From: Rahnella aquatilis CIP 78.65 = ATCC 33071
GTDB taxonomy: Bacteria > Pseudomonadota > Gammaproteobacteria > Enterobacterales > Enterobacteriaceae
Length of the DNA: 64,000 bases
Direction: 5' to 3'
NCBI RefSeq assembly: GCF_000241955.1
Contig: NC_016818.1
Coordinates: 868,001-932,000, forward strand
The notes beneath the pieces are model-generated. The model did not search any database. It was not told the DNA's origin and worked only from the letters and a program-made list of their open reading frames with translations. The position numbers were made by a program, and so were the translations under genes. The number at the start of each line of letters is the position of its first letter. Position 1 is the first letter of the stretch. Of the stretch, positions 19,539-27,358 are shown in pieces.

Positions 19539-22500
19539 ATGAACATTTCGCGTTTCTTCATCTTCCGCCCGGTCGCGACATTGCTGCTGACGATGGCGAT
19601 ACTTCTGCTCGGTTTGCTTGGGTATCGCCTGCTGCCGGTGGCACCGCTGCCGCAGGTGGATTTCCCGACCATTCTGGTCAGTGCCAGTCTGCCGGGCGCC
19701 AGCCCTGAAACCATGGCGGCGACGGTTGCCACGCCGCTGGAAAGGGCGCTCGGGCAAATCGCCGGGGTAACGGAAATGACCTCGCGCAGTTCGCAGAGCT
19801 CGACCAGCGTTATCCTGCAATTCGATCTCGATCGCGATATCAACGGCGCGGCGCGTGACGTGCAGGCGGCGATCAACGCCTCCCGTGCATTACTGCCGAG
19901 CAGCATGCCGTCGCTGCCGACCTATCGTAAAGCCAACCCGTCGGATGCGCCGATCATCATGCTGGCGCTGACTTCGGCCACGCGCAGTAAAGGCGAGCTG
20001 TACGATATTGCCTCGAGCCAGTTGCAACAGAAAATCGCGCAGGTCAACGGCGTCGGGCAGGTTTCTCTGGTGGGGTCCGCGCTGCCGGGCGTGCGTATTG
20101 ATTTACGCCCGGAAGCGGTCACCTCTTACGGAATTTCCCTCGACACCATCCGCGCTGCCATTGCCGACAGTACCAGCAACCTGCCGAAAGGCTTACTGCA
20201 AGGGTCGGATCAGTCGTGGATGATTGAAGGCAACGGCCAGCAAAGTACCGCCGCGCAGTACAAAACGCTGATTGTCACCTACATTAACGGCTCGGCCATC
20301 CGCCTCAGCGACATCGCCAATGTGTATGATTCCGTCGAAGACAAATACAACGTCGGGTATTACAACAGCACGCCGTCGGTAATGATTGGCGTGACGCGCC
20401 AGGCTGGCGCGAACATGCTGGAAACCATTCAGGCGATTAAAGCCGCGCTGCCGCTGATGAAAGAAAGTCTGCCGGGTGACGTGCAGCTTAATCTGGCGCT
20501 GGATCGCTCGCCGAACGTTTCCGCTTCCCTGCGTGATACTGAAATGACCCTGATGGAAGCCACGCTGCTGGTGATCGCGGTGGTCTTTGTGTTCCTGCGT
20601 AACTGGAATGCGGTGCTGATCCCCGCCGTGGCGCTGCCGGTATCCCTGATCGGCACCTGTGCGGTGATGTATCTGCTTGGCTACAGTCTGGATAACCTCT
20701 CGATGATGGCGCTGATCATCTCCACCGGTTTCGTGGTCGATGACGCCATTGTGGTGCTGGAGAACATTACGCGGCATATCGAAGAGGGAATGGGACCGGT
20801 GCGCGCGGCGCTGAAAGGCGCACAGGAAGTCAGTTTTACCGTGCTGTCGATGACGCTGTCGCTGATCGCGGTATTCATTCCGATCCTGCTGATGGGCAGT
20901 ATTGTCGGGCGTCTGTTCCGCGAATTTGCGGTGACGCTCAGTGTCTCGCTTATCATCTCGATGCTGGTGTCACTGACCCTGACGCCGATGCTGTGCGCGC
21001 GTTTCCTCAAGCGTAAACCGCCGGTGGAAAAACGCCAGCCGCGCATTTACCGCATGATCGAACGCGGCCTGAATAAACTGCTGGCGGCCTATTCTGCCGC
21101 GCTCGGCTGGGTGATGCGCCATCAGCTGATCACGCTGGTGGGGTTATTCCTCACCGTGATCCTCAACTTCTATCTTTATACCGTGGTGGAAAAAGGTTTC
21201 TTCCCGGATCAGGACACCGGCATGCTGATGGGTATGTTGCGTGCGGATCAGAACACCTCGTTTCAGTCGATCCAGCCGCAGGTGCTGAAATACAGCAAGA
21301 TCATTCAGGATGATCCGGCGGTAGAAGCGGTGATGAGTTCGGCGGGCAGCGGCGGTTTTGGTTCACGCAACACCGCGACCTTCTTCGTGCGTCTGAAAGA
21401 TTTCGATAAACGCACCGCGACCGCCAATCAGGTGGCTAACCGTCTGATGATGGCGACCGGCAAAGAGCCGGGTGCGCAGTTGTTCCTGATGGCGGCGCAG
21501 GATCTGCATATCGGCGGGCGCAGTGCCAACGCGCAGTATCAGTACAGCCTGCAATCTGATGATCTTTCTGTGCTGCGGGAATGGGCGCCGAAAGTGCAGA
21601 AAGCCCTGGCGAAATTGCCGCAACTGACCGGCGTGGATTCCGATGCGCAGACCGGCGGGCAGGAGATCATGCTCAATATTGACCGGGATCGCGCCACGCA
21701 GCTCGGCGTGAACGTGAAGATGATCGACACCTTGCTCAATAATTCCTTCAGCCAGCGGCAGGTTGCCACGATTTACAAAACGCTGAACCAGTATCACGTG
21801 GTGATGAACCTGACATCCGACTACACCAGTAATCCGGATGTGCTGCATCAGCTGTATGTGGTGACGGATGCCGGTAATCAGGTGCCGTTGTCGGCGTTTG
21901 CCACCTTCAGCGGGGCGAATGCGCCGCTGTCGGTTTCCCATCAGGGACAGACGGCGACCACCACGATTGCGTTTAACCTCGCCGACGGGTACGCGCTGGA
22001 AGATGCGCAGGCGGCGCTGAAAACCGCCATGGCGCAAATCGGCCTGCCGGATACCGTTCATGGCAGTTATGCCGGTACGGCACAGGCGTTTGAAGCGCTG
22101 GCCAGTTCGATGCCGTGGCTGATCCTGGCTGCGCTGGCGGCGGTGTATATTGTGCTCGGCGTGCTGTATGAAAGCTATATTCACCCGCTGACCATTCTCT
22201 CCACGCTGCCTTCCGCCGGTCTGGGCGCGCTGTTACTGATGCTGATGACCAATACGCAACTGACGGTGATCGCACTGATCGGGATCCTGCTGCTGATCGG
22301 CATCGTCAAAAAGAATGCGATCATGATGATCGACTTCGCGCTCGACGCTGAACGGCGGCTCGGCCTGACGCCACAACAGGCGATCACCCAGGCCTGTCTG
22401 ATGCGTTTTCGTCCGATCCTGATGACCACGCTGGCGGCGTTCTTCGGTGCCTTGCCGCTGGCGATGGGCAGCGGCGGTGACGCGGATTTGCGCAGTCCGC

Positions 22501-22664
22501 TGGGTCTGGCGATTGCCGGTGGTCTGGCGCTGAGCCAGATCCTGACGTTATTCACCACGCCGGTGGTTTACCTGTATATGGATCGCACCAGCCGTGCGAC
22601 GCACCGTCTGTGGCAGCGACTGCGTCCTCACACGCCGCCGCCGGAGGCCCGTACACATGACTGA
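19539..22664 (+). CDS. mdtC: Multidrug RND efflux pump subunit MdtC
   Basis: This is the second RND subunit of the MdtBC pump, 1041 residues. Key segments are RPVATLLLTMAILLLGLLGY, FVVDDAIVVLENITRHIEEG, TPMLCARFLK and [21 protein letters not shown], the same as in E. coli MdtC (1025 residues). It follows mdtB without a gap and overlaps the outer-membrane channel gene by eight bases. All four genes therefore form one operon, probably translated in sequence. Confidence 0.95.
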   Translation: MNISRFFIFRPVATLLLTMAILLLGLLGYRLLPVAPLPQVDFPTILVSASLPGASPETMAATVATPLERALGQIAGVTEMTSRSSQSSTSVILQFDLDRDINGAARDVQAAINASRALLPSSMPSLPTYRKANPSDAPIIMLALTSATRSKGELYDIASSQLQQKIAQVNGVGQVSLVGSALPGVRIDLRPEAVTSYGISLDTIRAAIADSTSNLPKGLLQGSDQSWMIEGNGQQSTAAQYKTLIVTYINGSAIRLSDIANVYDSVEDKYNVGYYNSTPSVMIGVTRQAGANMLETIQAIKAALPLMKESLPGDVQLNLALDRSPNVSASLRDTEMTLMEATLLVIAVVFVFLRNWNAVLIPAVALPVSLIGTCAVMYLLGYSLDNLSMMALIISTGFVVDDAIVVLENITRHIEEGMGPVRAALKGAQEVSFTVLSMTLSLIAVFIPILLMGSIVGRLFREFAVTLSVSLIISMLVSLTLTPMLCARFLKRKPPVEKRQPRIYRMIERGLNKLLAAYSAALGWVMRHQLITLVGLFLTVILNFYLYTVVEKGFFPDQDTGMLMGMLRADQNTSFQSIQPQVLKYSKIIQDDPAVEAVMSSAGSGGFGSRNTATFFVRLKDFDKRTATANQVANRLMMATGKEPGAQLFLMAAQDLHIGGRSANAQYQYSLQSDDLSVLREWAPKVQKALAKLPQLTGVDSDAQTGGQEIMLNIDRDRATQLGVNVKMIDTLLNNSFSQRQVATIYKTLNQYHVVMNLTSDYTSNPDVLHQLYVVTDAGNQVPLSAFATFSGANAPLSVSHQGQTATTTIAFNLADGYALEDAQAALKTAMAQIGLPDTVHGSYAGTAQAFEALASSMPWLILAALAAVYIVLGVLYESYIHPLTILSTLPSAGLGALLLMLMTNTQLTVIALIGILLLIGIVKKNAIMMIDFALDAERRLGLTPQQAITQACLMRFRPILMTTLAAFFGALPLAMGSGGDADLRSPLGLAIAGGLALSQILTLFTTPVVYLYMDRTSRATHRLWQRLRPHTPPPEARTHD

Positions 22665-24105
22665 TCACACTGAAACTCATTACCCTGAAGCGAATCTGAT
22701 GACTCTGCAAAAAACACGTTTAATGGTGTTCCGTCTTGCCCCGCTGGCGCTGGCCTTACTGGTCAGCGCCTGTGCCGTCGGCCCTGATTACCAGCGGCCG
22801 GATGTGGCTATGCCAACGGCCTTTAAAGAAGCCAAAGGCTGGACGGCCGCGATCCCGAAAGATAATCAGGCCAAAGGCGACTGGTGGGCGGTGTATCAGG
22901 ATCCTGAGCTGTCGTCCCTGCTGACACAGGTGCAGATTTCCAACCAGAACGTTGCGCAGTATGCCGCGCAATACCGTCAGGCGCAGGCACTGGTGACACA
23001 GGCGCGTTCCGATTTGTATCCTTCCGTGGATGCGACCGTCGGCAGTACGCGCAATGGCACATCCACCTCCACCACCAACAGCCAGTCCGCACAATTGAGT
23101 GCAAGCTGGGAACTGGATTTGTGGGGCAAACTGCGCCGCACGGCAGAAGAGCAGGATGCCAGCGCGCAGGCCAGCAAGGCCGATCTGGCCGATGCCACGC
23201 TTAGTGCGCAATCCGAACTGGCGCAGGATTATTTTCAGCTACGGGTGATGGATCAGCAAATCGCGTTGTATAAGCAAAGCATCGACGCCTATCAGCGTTA
23301 TCTGACGGTGATTGAGAACCAGTATGCCGGTGGCAGCACCTCGCGTGCCACACTGGCGCAGGCGCAAACTCAGTTGGAAAGCACCAAAGCGTCGGCGCTG
23401 GATCTGCAATGGCAGCGCGCCCAGCTTGAGCATGCCATCGCCGTGCTGATCGGCAAACCACCGGCACAGTTCAGCCTCGCGGCACGTGACGTAAAACTCA
23501 ACCTGCCTGCGATGCCGGATGCGATTCCGTCGCAACTGTTGCAGCGCCGTCCTGATATCGCCGCTGCTGAGCGCACCATGGCCTCAGCCAATGCCGCCGT
23601 CGGTGTCGCGACCGCCGCGTACTATCCTGATCTGACCTTAAGCGCCAGCGGCGGCTTTGCCAGCTCGGCCTTCCACAACCTGTTCTCGCTGCCCAACCGT
23701 GTCTGGTCTTTAGGCCCGGAACTCAGCCAGACGGTACTGGATTTCGGTTCCACCCGTGGCAAAGTGGCACAGGCCGAAGCCGCGTATGACGCCGACGTCG
23801 CCAGCTATCGCCAGAGCGTGTTAACCGCGATGCAGGAAGTGGAAGATTATCTGGTCGAACTGCACACGCTGGACACCGAACTGGTCGCCCGTCAGAACGC
23901 CGCCGATGCCGCCAAAGAATCCGCCCGCGTGACCTACAACCAGTATCAGGCCGGGATGATCGACTATCTCGACGTCGCCACGACCGAAAACACCAGCCTG
24001 ACGCAACAGCAAAGCGTCCTGTCACTGCTCAGCACCCAGATGGTCACCAGCGTCAAGCTGATCGCCGCACTGGGCGGGGGATGGAACGGGGATGTGGGGA
24101 AATAA
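22657..24105 (+). CDS. Outer-membrane efflux channel (OprM/NodT family) of the mdtABC operon
   Basis: This lipoprotein channel of about 482 residues completes the tripartite pump. The signal ends LALALLVSACAVGPDYQRP, with Cys the lipid-attachment site. The two OEP repeats are present: SASWELDLWGKLRRTAEEQ in the first half and a PDIAAAERTMASANAAVGVA segment in the second. The ATG at 22657 has GGAGG about ten bases upstream and overlaps mdtC. An ATG at 22699 is an alternative and gives a shorter leader. E. coli has mdtD-baeSR here instead. The layout resembles the MuxABC-OpmB operon of Pseudomonas. Confidence 0.88.
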   Translation: MTDHTETHYPEANLMTLQKTRLMVFRLAPLALALLVSACAVGPDYQRPDVAMPTAFKEAKGWTAAIPKDNQAKGDWWAVYQDPELSSLLTQVQISNQNVAQYAAQYRQAQALVTQARSDLYPSVDATVGSTRNGTSTSTTNSQSAQLSASWELDLWGKLRRTAEEQDASAQASKADLADATLSAQSELAQDYFQLRVMDQQIALYKQSIDAYQRYLTVIENQYAGGSTSRATLAQAQTQLESTKASALDLQWQRAQLEHAIAVLIGKPPAQFSLAARDVKLNLPAMPDAIPSQLLQRRPDIAAAERTMASANAAVGVATAAYYPDLTLSASGGFASSAFHNLFSLPNRVWSLGPELSQTVLDFGSTRGKVAQAEAAYDADVASYRQSVLTAMQEVEDYLVELHTLDTELVARQNAADAAKESARVTYNQYQAGMIDYLDVATTENTSLTQQQSVLSLLSTQMVTSVKLIAALGGGWNGDVGK

Positions 24106-24292
24106 GAGAGGGTGAATTATCTCTGCACTAAGGGCACATGAAAATGTCTTTGGTGTAGAGATCGTTATTCATTTCAGTTTCAGCGCGAATGTTGCCATTC
24201 ATCTTTAAAAATAATATTACGTGCACAATACTTCCAGGTACTCGCTTCATAACGAAGTAAGATAGTTTTCATATGCGTTTTAACTCATTTTT

Positions 24293-24475
24293 TTATTTGT
24301 ATTTATCAAATTTTGATGTAAGTTTCGCAAAAATGAGAATCCAGATGATTACCGATGCCGCGCCTATCAACACGCCATACGAGGGAAAGATATAGATACA
24401 AAGCAGCCATGATGAAATAATAACAATAGGAAATAAAATGTCTGATAATAATAAAGATATTAAGCTTTTAAACAT
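24293..24475 (-). CDS. Small two-helix membrane protein (immunity-like)
   Basis: This 60-residue protein consists of two membrane helices (about 7-30 and 33-50) and a short basic tail. Its ATG overlaps the stop codon of the remnant effector at 24468-24683 by eight bases (ATGTTTAA), so the two were co-translated. A similar 62-residue two-helix protein follows the second effector copy at 25848-26036. Position and architecture suggest an immunity protein against a membrane-acting effector. No homologue was recognised. Confidence 0.55.
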   Translation of the reverse strand: MFKSLISLLLSDILFPIVIISSWLLCIYIFPSYGVLIGAASVIIWILIFAKLTSKFDKYK

Positions 24476-24683
24476 TATATTTGTCCCTTAACTCTTCATA
24501 AGCCTCATCTAAATTACGCAGCATTTTAGCCCTTACTTTCTTTATTACATCCTCTAATGCAGGTTCAATAAAATAATAAAAAATTTCTAATTCAGCGGTG
24601 TATAAGATTCCAGGCGTTTGGTAAGATTTAAATAGCACCACAGCCATCAGGATTATACAAGGGTAATTTCTGATTATGTGAGG
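24468..24683 (-). pseudogene. C-terminal remnant of a second effector copy
   Basis: A minus-strand frame, open only to a stop at 24684, reads YTAELEIFYYFIEPALEDVI near its middle. This matches YAQELEMMYFLIEPVFERAG in the effector at 25169-25845. The N-terminal two thirds are missing and there is no start signal. The remnant ends in the immunity-like gene, which it overlaps. It is evidence that two effector/immunity pairs once lay here in opposite orientation. Confidence 0.7.
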
Positions 24684-25168
24684 CTAGTAACGGCTATAAA
24701 TTTTCCTTAGTGAGTGACGGTTGATATCGACTACTTACGAGCGTAAATACTGGAGTGGCGCGCTAAATTTGGCCGTCTGAAGAGAGGTGATTTAATCGCC
24801 TAATTAGTAATAAATTTCTGAAAATTCCATTTTTAAAGGTTCTCCAATAGATTGTGAAAACATATGGGCATAACGTAATGGCTCTTTTTTAAATGGACTC
24901 AGCGGGTTTCATGCGCTACATAAGCCGAACTGTTGCCCGTCAGCCACTGGATTGATTTTCCGGTAAATGAGTATCGAACCGCTTTTCTACCACGCCAGGC
25001 ATCACATCCTGTACCGTGCTGCTGTCGTAACTAAAATTAGCGTTAGTGTTAGACATATACCCAAACCTATCTCTTAAGTTAAGAGACTTCTACTGTCTGG
25101 CTTTTCGTGGGGCCCACTCAATGGTAAATCGATCAGCATGGACTTAGTACCTTACGCAAGGAACGATT
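24684..25168. other. Noncoding or decayed stretch
   Basis: No intact gene is seen. The minus-strand frame at 24940-25056 is described separately. The rest shows scattered stops in all frames and looks like degraded coding sequence between the two effector copies. Confidence 0.4.
24940..25056 (-). pseudogene. Possible N-terminal gene remnant
   Basis: A 38-codon minus-strand frame begins MSNTNANFSYDSSTVQDVMP and ends at a TGA. Reading on in a shifted frame gives WLTGNSSAYVAHETR before another stop. This pattern fits a frameshifted and truncated gene start. The family was not recognised. Confidence 0.35.
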
Positions 25169-25845
25169 ATGTACGGTAACGATGAAATTATTAGTCATTT
25201 ACAGGCGAATAAAATTCTTGCACTAAAGCTAGATCACGCTGTAACTGCTGTCGGTCAGCAGGTCGCAAATCAAGTTGAAACATTAGGGAAGGGTGCTACC
25301 AGGCTGTTGTATTATACGTCCTGTTTTACCGATGAATATAACGATGTTTGCCAAAAACAAAAGACGGAAGATCTGCGCTTCAGGAACGGTGTCATTCGAA
25401 TTATCCAGAATGGTGATGTTGTCTATAATATGCTTCATATCTACTTTGAAGAAATATTTAAATACAAAACCAATGACCAATTAGAGTATATCAAAAAACA
25501 GCTCATGGCTGTGAATGTTCATATCGCCGCCAGCTCACTTACAGGGGCAGGATATGCTTTAGCGGCCGCATTGGATTGAGTCTAAGTGTGCAACTCAGCT
25601 CTCTTACGGGGCGTGCAGCTGGTACGGTTGCCGGTGTAGTGACTACGTATGGCTTGGTTCAGAAAGCGGTGGATAGTGCCCATCGTCTATCCGTTCGATA
25701 TCCCGCCTATTACGCAGCCCTTTATGCGCAAGAGCTGGAAATGATGTATTTCCTTATTGAGCCAGTGTTCGAACGCGCGGGTGCACTTGAAGTGCAATGG
25801 TCTGATTCCAACATCGCAAGTATCATTACTCGAATGATTCGATAA
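25169..25845 (+). pseudogene. Frameshifted candidate type VI effector (membrane-acting)
   Basis: Two frames (25169-25579, 136 residues; 25576-25845, 89 residues from a TTG) read as one protein of about 225 residues split by a one-base change near 25565-25575. Restoring the base gives a continuous hydrophobic Gly/Ala/Ser stretch (SSLTGAGYALAAAL then GLSLSVQLSSLTGRAAG). The C-terminus matches the remnant at 24468-24683. A two-helix immunity-like gene and hcp follow. Size and setting recall the pore-forming effector Ssp6 of Serratia marcescens, but homology is not shown. There is no slippery heptamer for programmed frameshifting. AAGGAA precedes the ATG. The alternatives are a sequencing error or two coupled genes. 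Confidence 0.6.
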
Positions 25846-25847
25846 CC

Positions 25848-26036
25848 ATGATTAAATATCTAAAGAAATTTCTACTGTGGCAACTAGCGTTTTTATCATC
25901 ACTGTACGGGCCTGTGGTTCTCACGATTATTTTCGCACTATTTCAGGGTTATTTTTTTCCTGATAGTCCCGTCTGGCCGATAGGCGTATTCGCCATAGTT
26001 ATGATTGTTATTTTTATACGTTACTGTAAATGGTGA
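25848..26036 (+). CDS. Small two-helix membrane protein (candidate immunity)
   Basis: The product is 62 residues. A basic N-terminus (MIKYLKKFLL) is followed by two membrane helices separated by FPDSPVWP. It starts two bases after the effector stop, so it is co-transcribed with it. A small hydrophobic neighbour right behind a membrane-acting effector is the usual form of a type VI immunity protein. Its paralogue-like counterpart is the 60-residue protein at 24293-24475. Homology between these two was not established by eye beyond size and layout. Confidence 0.55.
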   Translation: MIKYLKKFLLWQLAFLSSLYGPVVLTIIFALFQGYFFPDSPVWPIGVFAIVMIVIFIRYCKW

Positions 26037-26084
26037 CGGTCGAAAAATTAACCGCTGTTAAATTATCACTGATAAGGAAATTGA

Positions 26085-26564
26085 ATGTCCACACCCGCTC
26101 ACTTATGGCTTGAAGATGAAAATGGTTCTCCGGTTGTCGGTAGCTGCATGATGCCACTGCGTTTAGGTTCCATTGAGCTGAAATCATTCTCCCACGGTGT
26201 CACTATCCCCGTTGATTCTCAATGCGGAAAACTCACGGGTACGCGCGTTCATCGGCCTATCACGATAGTGAAAGAATTCGATCAGACTACGCCTCTCCTG
26301 TATCGAGCAGTGTGTGAAGGCCGAACCATGAAGAAGGCAATAATCAAGATGTACCGCATCTTGGAATCTGGCATCGAGGCCGAGTATTTCAATATCATCC
26401 TGGATAACGTCAAAATCACGACAATTTCACCCTACCTGGCTCCAGGCGGCATGAGCAGCACGCATCTGGAAACGCTAGAGTTACGTTATGAGGCGATCAC
26501 ATGGAAGTACACTGACGGAAACATTATCTACCGAGATTCATGGAATGACCGTTGTTGTGCATGA
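26085..26564 (+). CDS. hcp: Hcp-family type VI secretion protein (orphan)
   Basis: This 159-residue protein of the Hcp family (DUF796) forms the hexameric tube stacked in the type VI secretion sheath and often carries effectors in its lumen. It has the usual order of strands: STPAHLWLEDENGSPVVGS at the start, IELKSFSHGVTIPVD, HRPITIVKEFDQTTPLLYRA, and MSSTHLETLELRYEAITWKY near the end. AAGGAA precedes the ATG. No other type VI core gene is in the window, so this is an auxiliary copy tied to the preceding effector/immunity genes. Confidence 0.88.
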   Translation: MSTPAHLWLEDENGSPVVGSCMMPLRLGSIELKSFSHGVTIPVDSQCGKLTGTRVHRPITIVKEFDQTTPLLYRAVCEGRTMKKAIIKMYRILESGIEAEYFNIILDNVKITTISPYLAPGGMSSTHLETLELRYEAITWKYTDGNIIYRDSWNDRCCA

Positions 26565-26601
26565 CCACCGTTTTTATTTGCGGCACATTTCCCACAGGTA
26601 A

Positions 26602-26847
26602 AGAATAGCTAATGCCACCCGAGGTGGGTGCACCGGAAAACGGGGTACGACGCTGGCAGCGGTATCGCGCAGTGCGGGATTGAGTTCATCGACGTTGTCG
26701 AATGCGCTGTCGCGGTCATGGCCGAAAGGGGAGAAGGTGATTGCACAGGCGCTGGATGTGCATCCGAGCGTGATCTGGCCGAGCCGTTATTTTGATGCGC
26801 GGGAGGAGTTGGTAGTGAAAGTCATTCGGAATTCAGCGAAATCCTGA
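26602..26847 (+). pseudogene. Truncated sfsB/Ner-family gene
   Basis: In the frame beginning at 26641 the translation RGTTLAAVSRSAGLSSSTLS, then NALSRSWPKGE, matches the intact SfsB-like protein at 9253-9534 almost residue for residue. It continues IAQALDVHPSVIWPSRYFD and ends at TGA 26845-26847. The frame has no start codon or Shine-Dalgarno and its N-terminal 15-20 residues are missing. It is a fragment that may mark an insertion or rearrangement boundary. Confidence 0.85.
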
Positions 26848-26961
26848 GTGACGATGAGCTTTTTTGGAAGCTTTGCCGCAGCGATGAAAGTACAGAGTTG
26901 CTGATAAAACAGTAATCTATATTCTGCACACTGCTCTGTAAGTGAATACATTTTGTTCAGT

Positions 26962-26990
26962 GGCTACATGAGGGCTACAATGTAGCTACA
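26962..26990. promoter_or_regulatory. Inverted-repeat operator of the antitoxin gene
   Basis: GGCTACAT (26962-26969), GGCTACAA (26973-26980) and the perfect palindrome TGTAGCTACA (26981-26990) lie 25-53 bases before the antitoxin start. RelB/DinJ antitoxins repress their own operons by binding such palindromes, so this is the likely autoregulatory site. Confidence 0.5.
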
Positions 26991-27014
26991 CGACAAAATT
27001 GATCCGGAGGTTTT

Positions 27015-27272
27015 ATGACTGACACTGTTGTCAGAGCTCGAGTAACTTCAGCGTCAAAGGCTGCTGCAATGGCAAACGCAAAGGCAATGGGGTTGGATCT
27101 TTCGACAATCATTCGAATGGTTGTAAATAGGTTGGCTGTGAATGCTGAGCTACCCGTCGATTTGTTGCAGCCTAATGCAAAAACACTTCAGGCCATTCGT
27201 GATATGGAAAATGGAATTGGTGTTGAAAGTGTCGCAACGATTGAGGAGTTGAAGCACGATCTGGGATGGTGA
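27015..27272 (+). CDS. DinJ/RelB-family antitoxin
   Basis: This 85-residue protein has the RelB/DinJ ribbon-helix-helix at the N-terminus (DTVVRARVTSASKAAAMANAKAMGLDLSTIIRMVVNRLAV). Its toxin-binding C-terminal part ends IEELKHDLGW. CGGAGG lies before the ATG. In the usual operon a YafQ/RelE toxin follows within a few bases. Here only a stub of it is left (27276-27326). The antitoxin may still repress its promoter or neutralise related toxins elsewhere. Confidence 0.85.
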   Translation: MTDTVVRARVTSASKAAAMANAKAMGLDLSTIIRMVVNRLAVNAELPVDLLQPNAKTLQAIRDMENGIGVESVATIEELKHDLGW

Positions 27273-27275
27273 TAT

Positions 27276-27326
27276 GTGCTAAGGATTGTTTATCAGACAA
27301 GATTCAAAAAGGATGCGAAAAACGCC
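27276..27326 (+). pseudogene. YafQ/RelE toxin remnant (first 17 codons)
   Basis: Starting with GTG three bases after the antitoxin stop, the frame gives VLRIVYQTRFKKDAKNA, the typical N-terminus of a YafQ-type toxin. It then runs into the terminator of the neighbouring RND operon. The rest of the toxin is absent, so no toxin activity is expected. Confidence 0.75.
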
Positions 27327-27344
27327 GACTTCCGTCGGCGTTTC
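27316..27344 (-). terminator. Terminator of the minus-strand RND operon
   Basis: The perfect 10-bp stem AAACGCCGAC / GTCGGCGTTT with a four-base loop is followed by TTTTTCG on the minus strand. It is placed 15 bases after the outer-membrane channel stop. It also marks the edge of the decayed toxin gene. Confidence 0.85.
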
Positions 27345-27358
27345 CATTCACTCAAAAA

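Noticed and set aside
25560..25580. Programmed -1 frameshift in the effector gene
   Set aside because: No X-XXY-YYZ slippery heptamer is present and no clear downstream structure was seen. A mutation or sequencing error is more likely.
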